This document shows positions 10,973 to 33,800 of a stretch of DNA of 64,000 nt, piece by piece. Origin of the DNA: Apostichopus japonicus (Eukaryota; Echinodermata; Holothuroidea; Aspidochirotida; Stichopodidae); the NCBI RefSeq assembly GCF_037975245.1, contig NC_092569.1:9437001-9501000 (forward strand), given 5' to 3'. Position 1 is the first letter of the stretch, and each line of letters opens with the position of its first letter. The position numbers and the translations under genes are program-made. The notes below the pieces were generated by a model. The model saw only the letters and a list, made by a program, of their open reading frames with translations. It searched no databases and was not told the origin of the DNA.

Positions 10973-13938
10973 TATTTCTTTATAAATGAGACGAAACTTC
11001 TGCATGACCTTCTTTGTATTAACAAGCTGGCGCTAAGTTGTGGGTCATCAGAATATTAGAGGTAAACTACAGCAGTAATATAATAAATATCAATAATTAA
11101 ACACTTGATAATTGAGGTATTTTCTCTCTCAATATTCTTGCTTCTTCATGTTTTAATTAATGTAAATGATTCCATTTTCGACACAAAAGTGTATTGTATT
11201 TGACAATTAACATAGGTCTAGAAAGTCTAGTTGCTTGGTGGCTTAACCTTTTGCTTTGAAGATTTCACAGGAGAAAATACCTGAAGATGGATGGACCTAA
11301 AAAGTCATGTAATAAGCCAGACAGTGTGATGACATTCAGAGATGATTCGTTTTAGCATCAGGCTTCTTTTGATGGTTTCATTAACGACACAGTCTACCAC
11401 CGACACCTAAATATTCCGGAGTGATATCCGATACAAAGTGTAATCAATTTCCCCATGTATCGAACATTAATGTTTTCTCTACTGAAATTATTAACATTAA
11501 CGAAGATATGTAGATTCATGATGTTCATGGTTATATTCCATGCATTTACGAAAACTATTAAGGGCGGTAACAACATTATCACATAGGAGATGTAGATATA
11601 TCATCACTAACTAAGCATTATCTGAAATTCTACAATGAGACCCTACTATTTAAGTTATTTAGGAACATTCTGAAGTAGTATGAATACTCAAAGGTAACCA
11701 ATTGTTAACATGTTTACTGGGAGTATATATCAGAATATTCTGTTTACTGAATAATCTATGAACACTTTAAGAATGTTTTTACAAATTATGAAATTCCTAC
11801 TTTTGAACATTTTCCAACCATTTTCTCACAACCAAAAACCCGTTTTTGTTTTTTATGTTTTTTTTTTTTGGGGGGGGGGGGAATCTGCTTGGAACCTTAT
11901 GATAATGTTTTCTTATGTAAATCAAAAGTATGACACTCCGTAGCTACAGAAGTAGTTTACGTTCCGTTTCGTTAATTCTAAATCTCTTATTCCATATTTC
12001 CCATGAACACAAGAAATATAACAGAGCCCTTCCTATCGATCATCAACCAATGTTTAAGAAATAATACTGTTGAACATATTGACCCCTCTTGAACCATCGA
12101 ACTTAACTGATTCTTTACATACTGCCAAACGTCTAGGTCATTGGAACTATAGTTCAGACAAAGAACATACAGTTCACTGCTGTTACGGTTAGATAAGGGA
12201 GTATATTCCAGTCACATGGTGACATGGACTGGAAACTGGGAAGTTATACCCTAAGGAGAGTAACGTTTGGGAAGGTGCCTGTTTTGATGATGTACCTCAT
12301 AATCAATACAGAAAGTTAAATATTAAATTCAGGTATTATGAAGATGGTAATTAATATTATTACAAAGATGCTAATTAATACTAGCTAAGGAGGTTACGTG
12401 GTGACTTGATTCAGGTTTTCAAAATTGTGCAGGGTTTTGACAATTTATCCTGCACTAACTTTTTCCATTTTTGCCAATAGTACTTGCACCAGAGGTCATT
12501 GTCTTAAACTCCAAAAGTTACAAAGTAGGATTCATATTCGGTATGACTTCTTTTTTTCTAAAAAGGTTGTGAAAGTGTGCCTTAGAAAGTTGTACTTGTT
12601 AGTAGTGTGAATGGGTTTAAGAATGCTTTAGACAAGCACTCTAAGTATTGTAATCGGGTCTGATTTTTTGTGTCTTCAGTTTTTCTCTCTACTATAGCGT
12701 CCTTGATGGGGACTTGAGTGTCCCACTTATTCAACTAAACTAGACTAAAGCAAAATAAAATAATACTAAGATTTGAAGCAGTGGCGCGCACATAATTTCA
12801 AAGGCAGGGCAGGGGAGGGGGCAAATTTAAAAAAAATGACTCTACGGAATCCTTTACAAGAGAGTATTTTAACATAAGTTAAGTATACTACATGTTAATG
12901 TCTTAATAGTTGCTGTGAGTGTACGTTGTGTAGAATGATAATAGTTAACCAGGGCAATAGTACCAAGGGGAGATTACACGTGCTAGCATAGTAGGCGTGG
13001 CTATGTTGAATTGCCTGTGAATCAAGTTAGCGATTTCCCGGTGTTTAAAGTGAGGTTGTTAGAGGTGAATAGCGTACGCTTAAAGGTTTAAAGTACCAGG
13101 CGTGTCAAAATATGTACGATTTGGGTTTAGTTGATTGATGGGGCATAACAGTGATCCTTATGTATTACATACCATATTGTCAATTCACTCAGATAAATTA
13201 TATAATGTGATGTTTAATAATTATTGCATATGTTATGATTTGTGATTCACTTGCTTTTAATAGTGTTTAGGGCAAGTTTTAAGAGTTGTTTGAAATACAG
13301 TTCTAGTATCCTATATGATATTACATTGACATCAACACTCTTTTGTCAACGATCATTTATTAGAGTGAGTAGGGTGTAAAAGAGGTTGTTATCTATGCAA
13401 ATAATCCAATATGTCAATTTGTGTAGCAGCAACTCCCCTAAACTTCGTCCACGAATTCGATGAGCGTCAAACTCGGAAGGGCCATTTATGTCATCAGTGG
13501 TGTGCATATGATTTCAAATTTTGCGGGGGGGGGGGGGGGGGGTGGGGGGTCACTTCATCAAGGGGAATATAGTACCAATAGAGAAATGCTTGCCCCAAAT
13601 ACCGACGTTGTACCTGCTGTGCCATAACCCATCGATATATGCAGGCTGTCTTACGAAAGAGAACATGATGCGTTATTTCATAAGAAGATTAATGCAGTTA
13701 ACACATATGGTACATGTTTCCTGTTTCTAGAATACTGTGGGTCACCCAATAACTGGTTCACGAACTTGTGAACTATCTTGGGTTGTTTGTAAAAGTGAGA
13801 TAGTGATATATTCTTAATATTTATTCAACCATTGTATTCATTTTCAGATTGTTTACCAATTCCACGCAATACCACCAGGATATTGTGATGTAGAAAGTTC
13901 AAGAGGGCTTTCAAGTGCATTAAATATGATCACTATTA
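10973..13938. other. Non-coding stretch with transposon ends
   Basis: I see no gene. A T-run plus G-run lies at 11861-11880. A CAGTGGCGCGCACATAA terminus lies at 12779 and CAGTGGTGTGCATATG at 13494, both followed by G-rich tracts. At about 13545 copy A lacks roughly 540 bp that copy B has (56793-57340), the junction lying in the G-run. Confidence 0.45.
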
Positions 13939-16511
13939 TATGTAAAAGCCATATGATCATCACGAACAACGTCATTTCCTATTAAAAGGTCTTCCTTTAC
14001 ATTTCCATAATAAACGTGTGAGTTAACAACTTGTTAAATTGTAAGGCTTACTAAAGACATTTTGTGTCTTCAAGACTGAGGTAGGTGATCTAAGTATTTG
14101 TAAGGAATATTGTTTTGTTCATTCTGGTATTCAATGATATGTATTTATCATTAATCATTGGTTATGGAATACCGGTGTTCTGCTTAGCTTTCCGGTTGAT
14201 ATAACTCCATTACATCAAAACGAATAAAGCTAAGGGTTATCATGAGGTCGCAATAATGTTTCACCTTTATCGAACAATACTAGTCCTATTTGGTGGCGTA
14301 TTTGCCTTTTTCTAGAAAACAATCATTATAATATATAACTAGAATTCAGTTGGGAATACTGAAGTCCGATTTCGGAAAATACATATAAACATATATAACA
14401 GTCATGATCCACAAATCTCACTAAACTGTATACATGCTTTATTGAAATTATAGAATATATGTTATTATTTTATTTTTGTTTGATGTTGCAAAGCATTGCA
14501 GTCGGAATTAATATACACGACTATTTAATAAACTTGATAAGTATGCTAATTTAATTATATTTGTGTCCATTGATAAGTGTTACACAAACTAAGACATACT
14601 CAGAAGGAACTGTATAAAGTGTAAAATTAAAGCAATAATCCCACCATTCTAGACAGCATATAACTCCACGCAATGATACACACTGCGAAATAATATGTCC
14701 TCATAGTAAGTTAACTGCGTAATTACATTGCGCTAGTTGCAATCTATGTTCCGCCTTAGCCAGTTTTCAATAACAGGTGAAGTAAAGTTCACAGAACAAT
14801 ATGCTAAATGAATATGTAAACGTTGAGGTGCCGGCAAATGTAAAGGTTTTGTACTGCAACTGATTTATTATCTTTTTTAGCCAGTTTTCAATAGCAGGTT
14901 ATGTAATGCTTCAAAGAGTATAATATACTAAATATCTATGGAGATAGTCTCTTTACTGTCAACACCAGTTTATCATCGTATTAATGTTGCTGGATTAACC
15001 GGACGTTACATGAATGATATGCCCTTTTTTGGAAGATGTACTTTGATGTAGATCTAACTTTTCATTTCCTTGAGCGTTCCGCACAAACAGTTTTACTACT
15101 TTATGTAAAAGCCATATGATCATCACGAACAAAGTCATTCCCTACTGAAAGGTCTTCCTTTTCACTTCCACAATAAACGTGTGAGTTATCAACTTGTTAA
15201 ATTGTTAGGCCTACTAAAGAAATTTGTGCCTTCAAGACTAAGGTAGGTGATCTAAGTATTTGTAAGGAATATTGTTTTGTTCATTCTGGTATTCAATAAT
15301 ATGTATTTACATATACAACCATTGGTTATGGAGTACCGGTGTTCTGTTTAGCTTTCCGGTTGATATAACTCCATTACATCAATACGAATAAAGCTAAGGG
15401 TTATCATGAGGTCGGAATATTGTTTCACCTTTTCGAACAATACTGGTCCTGTTTGGTGACGTATTTGCCTTTTTCTAGAAAACAATCATTATAATATATA
15501 ACTCGAAGTCAGTTGGGAATACTGAAGTCCGATTTCGGAAAATTCATATAAACATATATAACAGTCATGATCCACACATCTCACTAAACTGTATACATGC
15601 TTTATTGAAATTATAGAATATATGTTATTATTATATTTGTGTTTGATGTTGCAAAGCATTGCAGTAGGAATTAATGTACACGACTATTTAATAAACTTTG
15701 ATAAGTATGCTAATTTAATTATATTTGTGTCCATTGATAAGTGTTACACAAACTAAGACACACTCAGAAGGAACTGTATAAAGTGTAAAATTAAAGCAAT
15801 AATCCCACCATTCTAGACAGCATTTAACTCCACGCCAGGCGCGTAGCCAGGATTTTTTTCATGGGGGTGTTTTGCTGGAGACTGACATGAGGGAGGGGTC
15901 TAAGGGGAGGGGGTGTCCCCTCCCGTTTGGCGAAAAAATGGAATTTTAAGGCCTCTAGATGCAAAATGGTGCAATGTTTGAGCTCAAATCATGCAAAAGA
16001 ATATTTATAATTATTTTGTGGAATAATTCTATTCACATCAGAAAAATGTAATCCTATATAGACTCAATTATTGATGCAAGGAAAATGCGAACCTAAAAGA
16101 GATACCTTTCTCAATATATATCATGTACAAGCAACTAGGTTCAACTTCAACTCAAAAGTTTGAACTGTAAGAAGGATAATTTGGGGAATCAGAGATAAAA
16201 AGATCAAGGGAATTGCGGACCTATAGAGTTCCCCTTCGTTTGGACTGTACAAGTCTGTTGACAAGCAAACTGGGAACCCAAAGAGTTAACGGTACTCTCA
16301 CATCATTGATTTTGGCATATTTGCTATCACGGGTTTCTTAGAGTCTCACTAAAAGTAAAACTAAAATCCCATTAGTGCGATAATTTAGAGTTTGTATAAG
16401 TTGGGCGTATACTGTAACGTGAGTCTTGACGATAGAGAAATTGTTACAGACGAAAGTCCAATCTTCTCAGCTTCTTCGCCAAGTCAGTAAGAATGACATC
16501 TGCGCTGACAG

Positions 16512-16942
16512 CAGTGGCGTAAGAAGGTACTTTTGAGTGGGGGCTGAAGACTGATGGCCGGCCTGGGGGAGGGGTGTCCCCTCCTCTACGGATTTTTTTT
16601 TGCATTTCCAGGTGGCCTAAGATGCAAGTTGGTGCAATATAGCACACTTCAACACCCACTCCATTTTGTAAATAATTTTGCATTTTCACCTGGCTTTATA
16701 GATGCAATTTGGTGCTCCAAATGAGATTTTTTTACTGCCAAAATGTTCTCAGCAATGAGGGAAGCGGGAATAGCATAAATGAGTAAAATGACGAATGTTG
16801 TTATCATTTATTGAGAAATGAAAAAGGGGTTTTCTGACTTGCGAAGCGGGGGGGGGGGGGAACGGAATGATACCTCCACCCCACCATATTTTTCACTGGG
16901 GCTGTCGCCCCCCCCCCCCTCGCCCCGGTTCCTACGCCCTTA
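16512..16942. mobile_element. hAT-like MITE nested in the 1.69 kb element (copy A)
   Basis: It runs from CAGTGGCGTAAGAAGG to CCGGTTCCTACGCCCTTA with flanking GCTGACAG on both sides (16504-16511 and 16943-16950), a perfect 8-bp target duplication. The interior is G- and C-run rich and non-coding. It is the same family as 36223-36590 and 60307-60693. Confidence 0.9.
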
Positions 16943-17311
16943 GCTGACAGGAACATCTCTGTGGATATTCAACAACGCTAGCCCATTTAGACGTTCTTGG
17001 CGGTTTTTCTGCCTTCTTTTCTTTCATGAAAAAAGAATGGAGGGTGGTCTTTTGTCGCTTTTTGTCACTCATTTTGTCTCGCAATATTCAAGCTGTGTGC
17101 TATCTAGGAAATCGGCACTAGCGGCTCATAGTACGTATGAAGCCTATATGATGTTCGTGACCTTTGAGCTATATATATCCGGTAGCTACAACGTTATTGT
17201 GCATGGCGATGCACCTGTTTCGACATCGCTATGACTCACTCTGAGTTTCCTGCCCGCTGCTTGAACTTATCGCATTCTGTAGTAGAGGGTACTCAACCTG
17301 AACGGTTTGAC

Positions 17312-17338
17312 CTATATATATATATATATATATATATA
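17312..17338. repeat. Short (TA)n array
   Basis: About 27 bases of TA; the equivalent site in copy B (61063-61142) is roughly 80 bases. Confidence 0.9.
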
Positions 17339-17799
17339 CAGTACAAAGTGCATCGTTGTAAGGAGGATTGGAAGAGACTCGAGTGAGGCCCGGAGGAGGG
17401 TGCGATAATTATCACTAGCGTATCTCTCCAAGTCACTGGTGTTTTCTGCATATATTTGTGGGGGCACTTGGGCCATGGGGGGTGTTTGAACACCCAAAAC
17501 ACCCCCTTGGCTACGCGCGTGGAGTCCACGCAATAATACACACTGCGAAATAATATGTCCTCATATTAAGTTAACTGCGTAATTACATTGCGCCAGTTGT
17601 AATCTATGTTCCGCCTTAGCCAGTTTTTAATAACAGGTGAAGTAAAGTTCACATTATAATATGCTAAATAAATATGGAAACGTTGAGGTGCCGGCAAATG
17701 TAAAGGTTTTGTACTGCAACTAAGTTATTATCTTTTTTAGCCAGTTTTCAATAGCAGGTTATGTAATGCTTCACAGAGTATAATATACTAAATATTTAT

Positions 17800-20243
17800 G
17801 GAAACGTTGAGGTGCCGGTGTGACAGTACAGAGTATCCCCCTGCACATTTAGTCCGGTCGGACATTATCTGCTGAAAGTTGTGTCCCCCCCCCCTCCTTC
17901 ACAGCAAGTATAGTCCAGCCGGACGAAATGTCCTGGCACAAAATATCCGCAAATACTTCATAGTATATATGTCCCGCATAAAATGATGGCAATTCGACAT
18001 TCAAGAGGCAACTATTCATTATATCAATCATAAAAGCAGATGCATACATAGTTTGATAGTACAGGAAATTAATGAGATGTTGTGCGTTGCTACAAAACAA
18101 AACAAAAAAACTATAAAAAAAAGAAAAATTAACAAGGCTTCCATCTGTAAAATATGTTATCATGTTTTTGTTGTGGTTGCTGCTATTTCATCCTCCGTAT
18201 ATGTTGCATGTTGTATTCGGCCACTACATTGCGTTCATAGTCATCTTTACAGAGGGAGAGATCGCATAAACCTAACTTCCTCCCCAACAGAGGGCGGGTA
18301 CAGGATAGGGCAGGTAACAACCACAACAAATAATAGTTGCAGAGGTAAAAGATTACGAACCTAAAGAATTTCATACTTCATTGTAGCCGTGTTTCCTCAA
18401 CACACAGCGGGTAAGATTTAGCAATTATGGTAAATGTACTTTATATGTCTACGAGACTTGCCTAGCCAACATGAAATTTCATCCGTGAATATAGTTCATT
18501 ATAGGACGGGAACCGATGGAGTTACATTCTAAACGAAATCGGCAATTATGTATACAACACTCAGGCCTATACACAGAATTGTGAGTGCAAGGAGGGGGTG
18601 ATTTGGGATGGTAAGTTATCGATTTGTGTCCTGGAGAGTAGTCTTGTTAAGTCCGTGACACTATATGTGATGAACTCTAAAATATTTTTATTTGCTAGTA
18701 ACAACCCTGAGGTAGCTGGAAGATACTTCCCTGACCTTGAAAATGTCATCACTGTCCCCACCCTCTCCGTACAGGCCTGACACCCATTTCTTTACTTTCA
18801 TTACCACTTTATTGTTTACGTACTTACACTTCCTTTGCTTTTCACTCTACCATCGAGCCAAGGTTTTCTCTCTTGGCAAAACGATGGAAGGGTCGTGCCC
18901 CCCAACCTCAAGACCATAACCTCGTTGCGATGGCCTTGCGTTAAGCAAATATTCATTCGTATAGACAAATGGTATTTGAACCCAGGCAATTTCAGCGATA
19001 AAGGATCGTTGATTCTAATGATGACATATTTCTTAATGGACAAAAAGTGGTTCAAATACGAACGTATATGTAATAAGGCTTTAGGCTCTACATCCCCATA
19101 AAAAAATGGCACGGTGTCTTTTCCTAATGAAAGCAATGTTTCTGAAAAGGGCAGCAATACTTGTATTCTATCAACAATGTCAGCCACCACCTCCCTTCCT
19201 TATTCAAACACCTCTACTGATTCATTTATCATCAATTTACAGCCAATATGTTCAATTCGTTTGGAAACACTTTATCCCCTAAGAAAAAGCTGCAAACATC
19301 AAAGAAACAAAAAACAAGCCAAAATAACAAAAAGAACAAAACGAATAGGACAGAGTAGGTTGCAATATGCTAGATTTGTTTGTCTCATCATGTTTCTCAC
19401 ACTTTAAATACGTCATTCTTGTAGAGATAAGTTTGTTCAAAGAAAGTAAATGAAGTGAAAATCAAAACATGAAATTGGAAGATAGTCACAAATATCATAT
19501 TCTGAATCAATATCAGCCTGGACAAAGAGTAGTTAAGACCTCCAGGAGAGTACTTTTTGAAAAAGTCTAGCAATTATAGTGGCCAGAACTTACGGCTATA
19601 CAGACTACTTTTAAATAATTAATTTTCCCAGACAGAGAGACTTTAACTAAACTTGAACTTTCCTTCATGTTGTGGACAACCTGTACAATTACAACAGCTG
19701 GAGAATTTACCTGTTTCCACAATTCACTAACAGGAATGCTATGGAGACTTGTTCGTGAACAGGACAATGATGCTTTGATCTCTTGGCTCATCTTGCAACG
19801 TTTTACATACCATACACGCTGATAGTTTTCCACAGAATTTAGGCATAATCTTTTCTCTAGAAATTCATGATCAAGGAGATATCATGTTTTCTTGCAAGAA
19901 AAACTGGGCTACAGAATTGGTACTTTTAGCTGAAGTGTCACTGAAATTTAATTTCAATCTATATCAGTATCTGAAAATAGAAAATTCCCATTAATGTACA
20001 TACTACACGGCCACTACTTTGGTCTAGATTTGTTTAGTAAGTTTTCTTCCGCAGTAAGGTTGGCCTATAGAGAATATGGCATACCTAAAATAGGTACTAT
20101 CAGGCCTTCAAAGTACCACCAGCGTACAACCGATTATAATTTACCATAAGCAATTGCTTGAGTTTTTGCGAATGAGTTTTTTACAACTAAACACAAGTGG
20201 TAAAAGAATATCATTTGTGCACCAATCAGGCCTAGAGGCCTAG

Positions 20244-20244
<1 letters not shown>
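17800..20244. other. Non-coding right part of copy A
   Basis: Several open frames (near 18053, 18816 on -, 18835, 19114, 19567 on -) persist in copy B but overlap each other on opposite strands and show no recognisable domain or splice context. I do not call them genes. Homology to copy B can be followed to 20197, where copy B leaves the window. Confidence 0.45.

Positions 20245-20308
<64 letters not shown>
20245..20308. repeat. (TA)n microsatellite upstream of the MS4A-like gene
   Basis: About 60 bases of alternating TA roughly 200 bases before the first coding exon. Confidence 0.95.
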
Positions 20309-20311
<3 letters not shown>

Positions 20312-20524
20312 GCCTGTAGGTGATATGATGTTAATCTTTATTAATTTAATTTATATCTGCTATAGTACTTGCTAGACTTCGATTTATGTAATATCACTGA
20401 GCGTTAGCTGTATTTGATGTATTATGAAAAACATTAAAAAGTTCTACAAGTACAAGCAATATCTGATTCAGTGAACCAAGATTTTATGATTATCTTTCTA
20501 GACATAAACGGTTGTTCTACAAAC

Positions 20525-30617
<10,093 letters not shown>

Positions 30618-30764
30618 GAACAATTTTGAAAACAAGCGTTAATTATTATCACAATAATTATTTCTTAAATTTTGTTACTCTTGTCAATGTCAATCCGAGC
30701 CTCATTATTCACTGTATGGTGAACCACTGTGAGTTTTGTAAAATATAAGTGATAAGTTACCAAT

Positions 30765-30807
30765 AGATTAGCTTGTTAAAAGTTTTAATCTTTTAACAAG
30801 CTAATCT
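30765..30807. repeat. Perfect 18-bp hairpin downstream of the MS4A-like stop
   Basis: AGATTAGCTTGTTAAAAG (30765-30782) is followed by a 7-base loop and its exact reverse complement (30790-30807). It lies about 150 bases past the stop codon, so it may be in the 3' UTR. It could be an RNA structure or the remnant of a small foldback element. Confidence 0.9.
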
Positions 30808-31341
30808 AATCTTTCTTATAAAATTGATATTATTAGCTTATCAACAACGAAAGTGCAGTAATTTAAGTAATATTATCCGCATTTTGGAATAGGGGAAGGA
30901 AGGGTGAAGAGGGTTTTGGGATAATCAACTGCTAATAGTATCCCTGTTTTTTTGTCGTCGCACTCTGAGATGTGATTTCCAAATTGGTACATTATAACAT
31001 ATTTGCAATTCCTATAAGACCGTTGTAGTTTCTATTGAATGGTTCAACAGTTTATTAAGCCGTTGTCTTTCTTAAATGCAGCTCTGTATGTTTGTTATGT
31101 TATGTTTGTCAGTTATGTTTGTATCCATAGCAAAGAAAGGAAATATTCGATACAAAAGCAGGGAAATGACAGTGATATCATTGTATAATCGGTGACGGGA
31201 GATATAACAAACAGTGTTTCAAAGTTAATTGTATGACGATACCATTTACGTTAGGTAACCGTACATGAAGTCTTGTACTTTTGAGTTCTGAAAGACGTGT
31301 AACGTGTGTAGAACGTATTTCAACACGTTCTTTATTTGCAG

Positions 31342-31380
31342 ATTGAACCGCATTACATTCCATGCGTTCAGTACAACTGA
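31342..31380 (+). CDS. Candidate alternative 3' exon 1 of the MS4A-like gene
   Basis: Acceptor CACGTTCTTTATTTGCAG ends at 31341, then a phase-0 frame IEPHYIPCVQYN-stop. It shares EPHYIPCVQ with the exon at 31588-31659; within those nine codons the three differences (CCG/CCA, ATT/ATC, TGC/TGT) are silent. Phase 0 fits splicing from exon 4 (donor at 26030). Without transcripts this remains a prediction. Confidence 0.4.
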   Translation: MEPHYIPCVQYN

Positions 31381-31587
31381 CATTACACAATAAGGGCTAA
31401 AGTGAAAATACTGAACCTTTCTTTGAGTGTGTCGTCATTTAATTTACACTTACCAATTGGGATCTTCAGACACGCCCTAAATTAAAAGAGGGGTCTGTCA
31501 TATCGGTCTATTCTAGTGCCGCGAAACTTCACAAGTTACAGTCTCTAAAAATCACTCAGAATATTTTGGTCCGTTCTTTTTTTGCAG

Positions 31588-31659
31588 ACTGAACCACATT
31601 ACATCCCATGTGTTCAGAACCAGGGAAACAGACAAGAAAGGTTAATTGAAGAGCTTTAA
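31588..31659 (+). CDS. Candidate alternative 3' exon 2 of the MS4A-like gene
   Basis: Acceptor CCGTTCTTTTTTTGCAG ends at 31587, then a phase-0 frame of 23 residues, TEPHYIPCVQ followed by NQGNRQERLIEEL and stop. It would give a charged tail in place of the PPSY tail. Similarity to 31342-31380 covers the acceptor and nine codons only. It could also belong to an unseen neighbouring gene. Confidence 0.45.
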   Translation, partial: TEPHYIPCVQNQGNRQERLIEEL

Positions 31660-33039
31660 AAAGTTTGTAGTGATATGTAAACAGTATAGATCACGCGCAT
31701 TATGTCCCAAAAGTCGTATCTACATCTCAGTTAGGATTTATATGACAGCACCCTCGGTAAAATCGTTGAAGATCCCCATTACGTGTGCAATAGCTATACA
31801 TATGTTCACACCATTTGATCTGGTTATTACGTTTAGAAAAATTGACTGTCCAAGTTCTCTGTAGTTACAAGTTCATCAAATTGTATCTTTTTTGAAGAAA
31901 TATTATTTTCTTCTGTGGTTATAAATTGGACAATTGTTTAAAAAATTTAAAGACATTTTTCGGCTGAAGTACCCGAATGCCATCATCTGTTTTGCTGTTG
32001 CCAGATGCACTTACAAAATATCAGAAAATTAAAAAAAAAATCAATTCTTTGCGATACAAGATGCTATGAGGATGTGGTTTTCGCCAAACGATTCCGACAA
32101 TTGTAGATATAGGGATATGTTCCGTTAGGATAATGTAACCATCATCAAATAAAGATAAAATAAATCCACGCTGTTGATTGAAGACCTTATCTCTCAACAT
32201 ATTGTCTTACACTCGAGATATTGTTGATTGATCTTGACTGACTAAACCCTCCTTTTATACTATAGGAAATGGATCACAGTAGTTGTGTGTGATATAAAAT
32301 ATTAAATTGTCCTTCAAAAAGTTGACCTTCCTATTATAATCTTCTATTTGCTTGACAGCGACATGCAACTTATTTATATGATTCTCGTAAGAAGCACATT
32401 CCGGGTATTGGCCTTGAACACAAACTAGGCCAAAGAAAAAGGGTTTTTTCACAGAGGAACGATAGTATCAATCTTGAACCTGTTAACCAAACCCCACTTG
32501 CTTACATATTGGCGCTTCGATTGGGTTATATCCTTATAAAGACAGTAAAAGTTAGGCACACCAGTATTTGACCAATACGGTTTAACATTGCAACTGGTTA
32601 CACTACCTCCACACAGTAAAAGCTCGAATATCTATCGCAGTGATATCATGGACACCAGGCTCATGACTGTGTATCTATGTGTGTACATGAGACAAAAGAA
32701 ATTCCTGTCACCTGCAGTCAAACAATATAAAGATCATTACTCATCCGTTGTCCAGATAAAGGGATTAAGTAAGGGAAATGTCATCGGCTGTAGTTAATAC
32801 AATATAAAACAAGTTCGTGTGCACTTGTAGTTCATTCAGACTGAGGATTTGAACAAGGAATCACAAGTATACCCATATGTCATTTGAAAAGAATCACCAC
32901 CTCTTCAGAAGAATTACATTGGTTAAGATGCTTTCTTAGGATTGTGTCAATATTATTGTGTAGTCACCAAAGTGTGATATCAAAGACTATTTTCATCCAC
33001 AAAGTATACTAATACAGAATATGCAAAGTTTTGTCTGGA
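31660..33039. other. Intergenic, nothing recognised
   Basis: I see no supported gene. An AATAAA lies at about 32146-32151 (ATCAAATAAAGATAAAATAAA), which could end a transcript using the candidate alternative exons. Confidence 0.4.
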
Positions 33040-33800
33040 ATTTGCACTTCAATATAGATGAGCTTCAGTGGAGAGATATTTTTTTCAGATTTCTCTAAAG
33101 TCACTTAGAGATACTAAGATTTGATACTTTCAGTTTCGCTTTATACATTGTATTTTAGGTACTAATTATTTACTTTTTTAATGAATAAGGAGGATAATCC
33201 ACGGTGTACGTTATGTGGTGAAAGAGATGAAACGTAAGTTCATTTATTTTGGGAGTGTAATGTTACCTTCAACTTCAATTTAAATGTTGAGCAGAAAATT
33301 TTAAATAGACAATTTGTTTTCTCTAAGCAAGATATATGATTGGTTATCGTCTTCAAGTAAAACGCCCTATGAATTTCCTTATCTTTCATATGCAGTATTA
33401 TATTTATCAGGAAAAAATGAACAGTGGTATTCCAAATACAAATGCATTCTTCAATAAGTTTAAATTCTTACTAAAAGGTGGAGAAATATCTTCATTAGTG
33501 CGAAACTCGCTCTCCCATTTCTTACAATAACCTTTACGCAACATTTTCTAGTTGTTCTTCTATTTTTGATGTTTAGGTTTTCGGAGTCACTATTTATTTG
33601 TCCTGATTCAGTTATATCTTGATTAGCGTGGGAATGTTTATTATTTATTTCGAAATTGGTATTAATTTAATATACTTGGTTAATTGATCACATTATTTTT
33701 CACAATTATGGTCGCTATTTAAGAAATAGCTATTGTTTATTTACGAAAATGGAAAAACAAAATTGTACATTGAATTCAAAGTTTGAATAAAAGATGGCAG
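33040..33800 (+). mobile_element. Degenerate L1-type LINE 3' end
   Basis: Broken frames give LKSLRDTKI then YFQFRFIHCILGTNYLL, MNKEDNPRCTLCGERDET, VHLFWECN and NAFFNKFKFLLK. This is the C-terminal pattern of L1-type ORF2 (cysteine motif CTLCGE followed by HLFWEC). Internal stops make it inactive. It ends near GAATAAAAGATGGC (about 33785), possibly the element's own poly(A) signal. Confidence 0.75.

Larger units (their letters stand above)
15836..17523. mobile_element. 1.69 kb non-autonomous TIR element (copy A)
   Basis: The left end CAGGCGCGTAGCCAGG and GGGGGTGTTTTG matches, inverted, the right end CAAAACACCCCCTTGGCTAC with GCGCGTGG. Flanks CTCCACGC (15828-15835) and GTCCACGC (17524-17531) match an 8-bp duplication with one change. 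The empty site survives in the neighbouring tandem unit near 14667. No transposase ORF is evident. It contains a nested MITE (16512-16942) and a short TA array. It is probably hAT-like. Confidence 0.8.
13939..17799 (+). repeat. Tandem pair of about 1163-bp units, second unit interrupted by a transposon (copy A)
   Basis: The unit beginning TATGTAAAAGCCATATGATC starts at 13939 and again at 15102. Unit 2 is split at 15835/17524 by a 1.69 kb element; unit 1 keeps the uninterrupted sequence (AACTCCACGCAAT at about 14667). Each unit also contains two related stretches of about 130 bp around TAGCCAGTTTTCAATA(A/G)CAGGT. Copy B has the same arrangement from 57734 and 58898. No coding potential is seen. 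Confidence 0.9.

Noticed and set aside
16444-16689. 81-residue minus-strand ORF
   Set aside because: It spans the terminus of a MITE and its C-runs; a chance frame in transposon sequence.
18816-19190. 124-residue minus-strand ORF (shortened to 79 residues at 62618-62857)
   Set aside because: It overlaps open frames on the other strand, loses its N-terminal part in copy B, and has no domain. GGTTCAAATACC on the minus strand looked like a tRNA B box, but the A-box-like sequence is on the wrong side.
19114-19407. 97-residue + ORF, also at 62915-63208
   Set aside because: It is kept in both copies, but the copies are so similar that conservation means little; low-complexity Lys/Arg/Thr-rich, with no splice context or domain.
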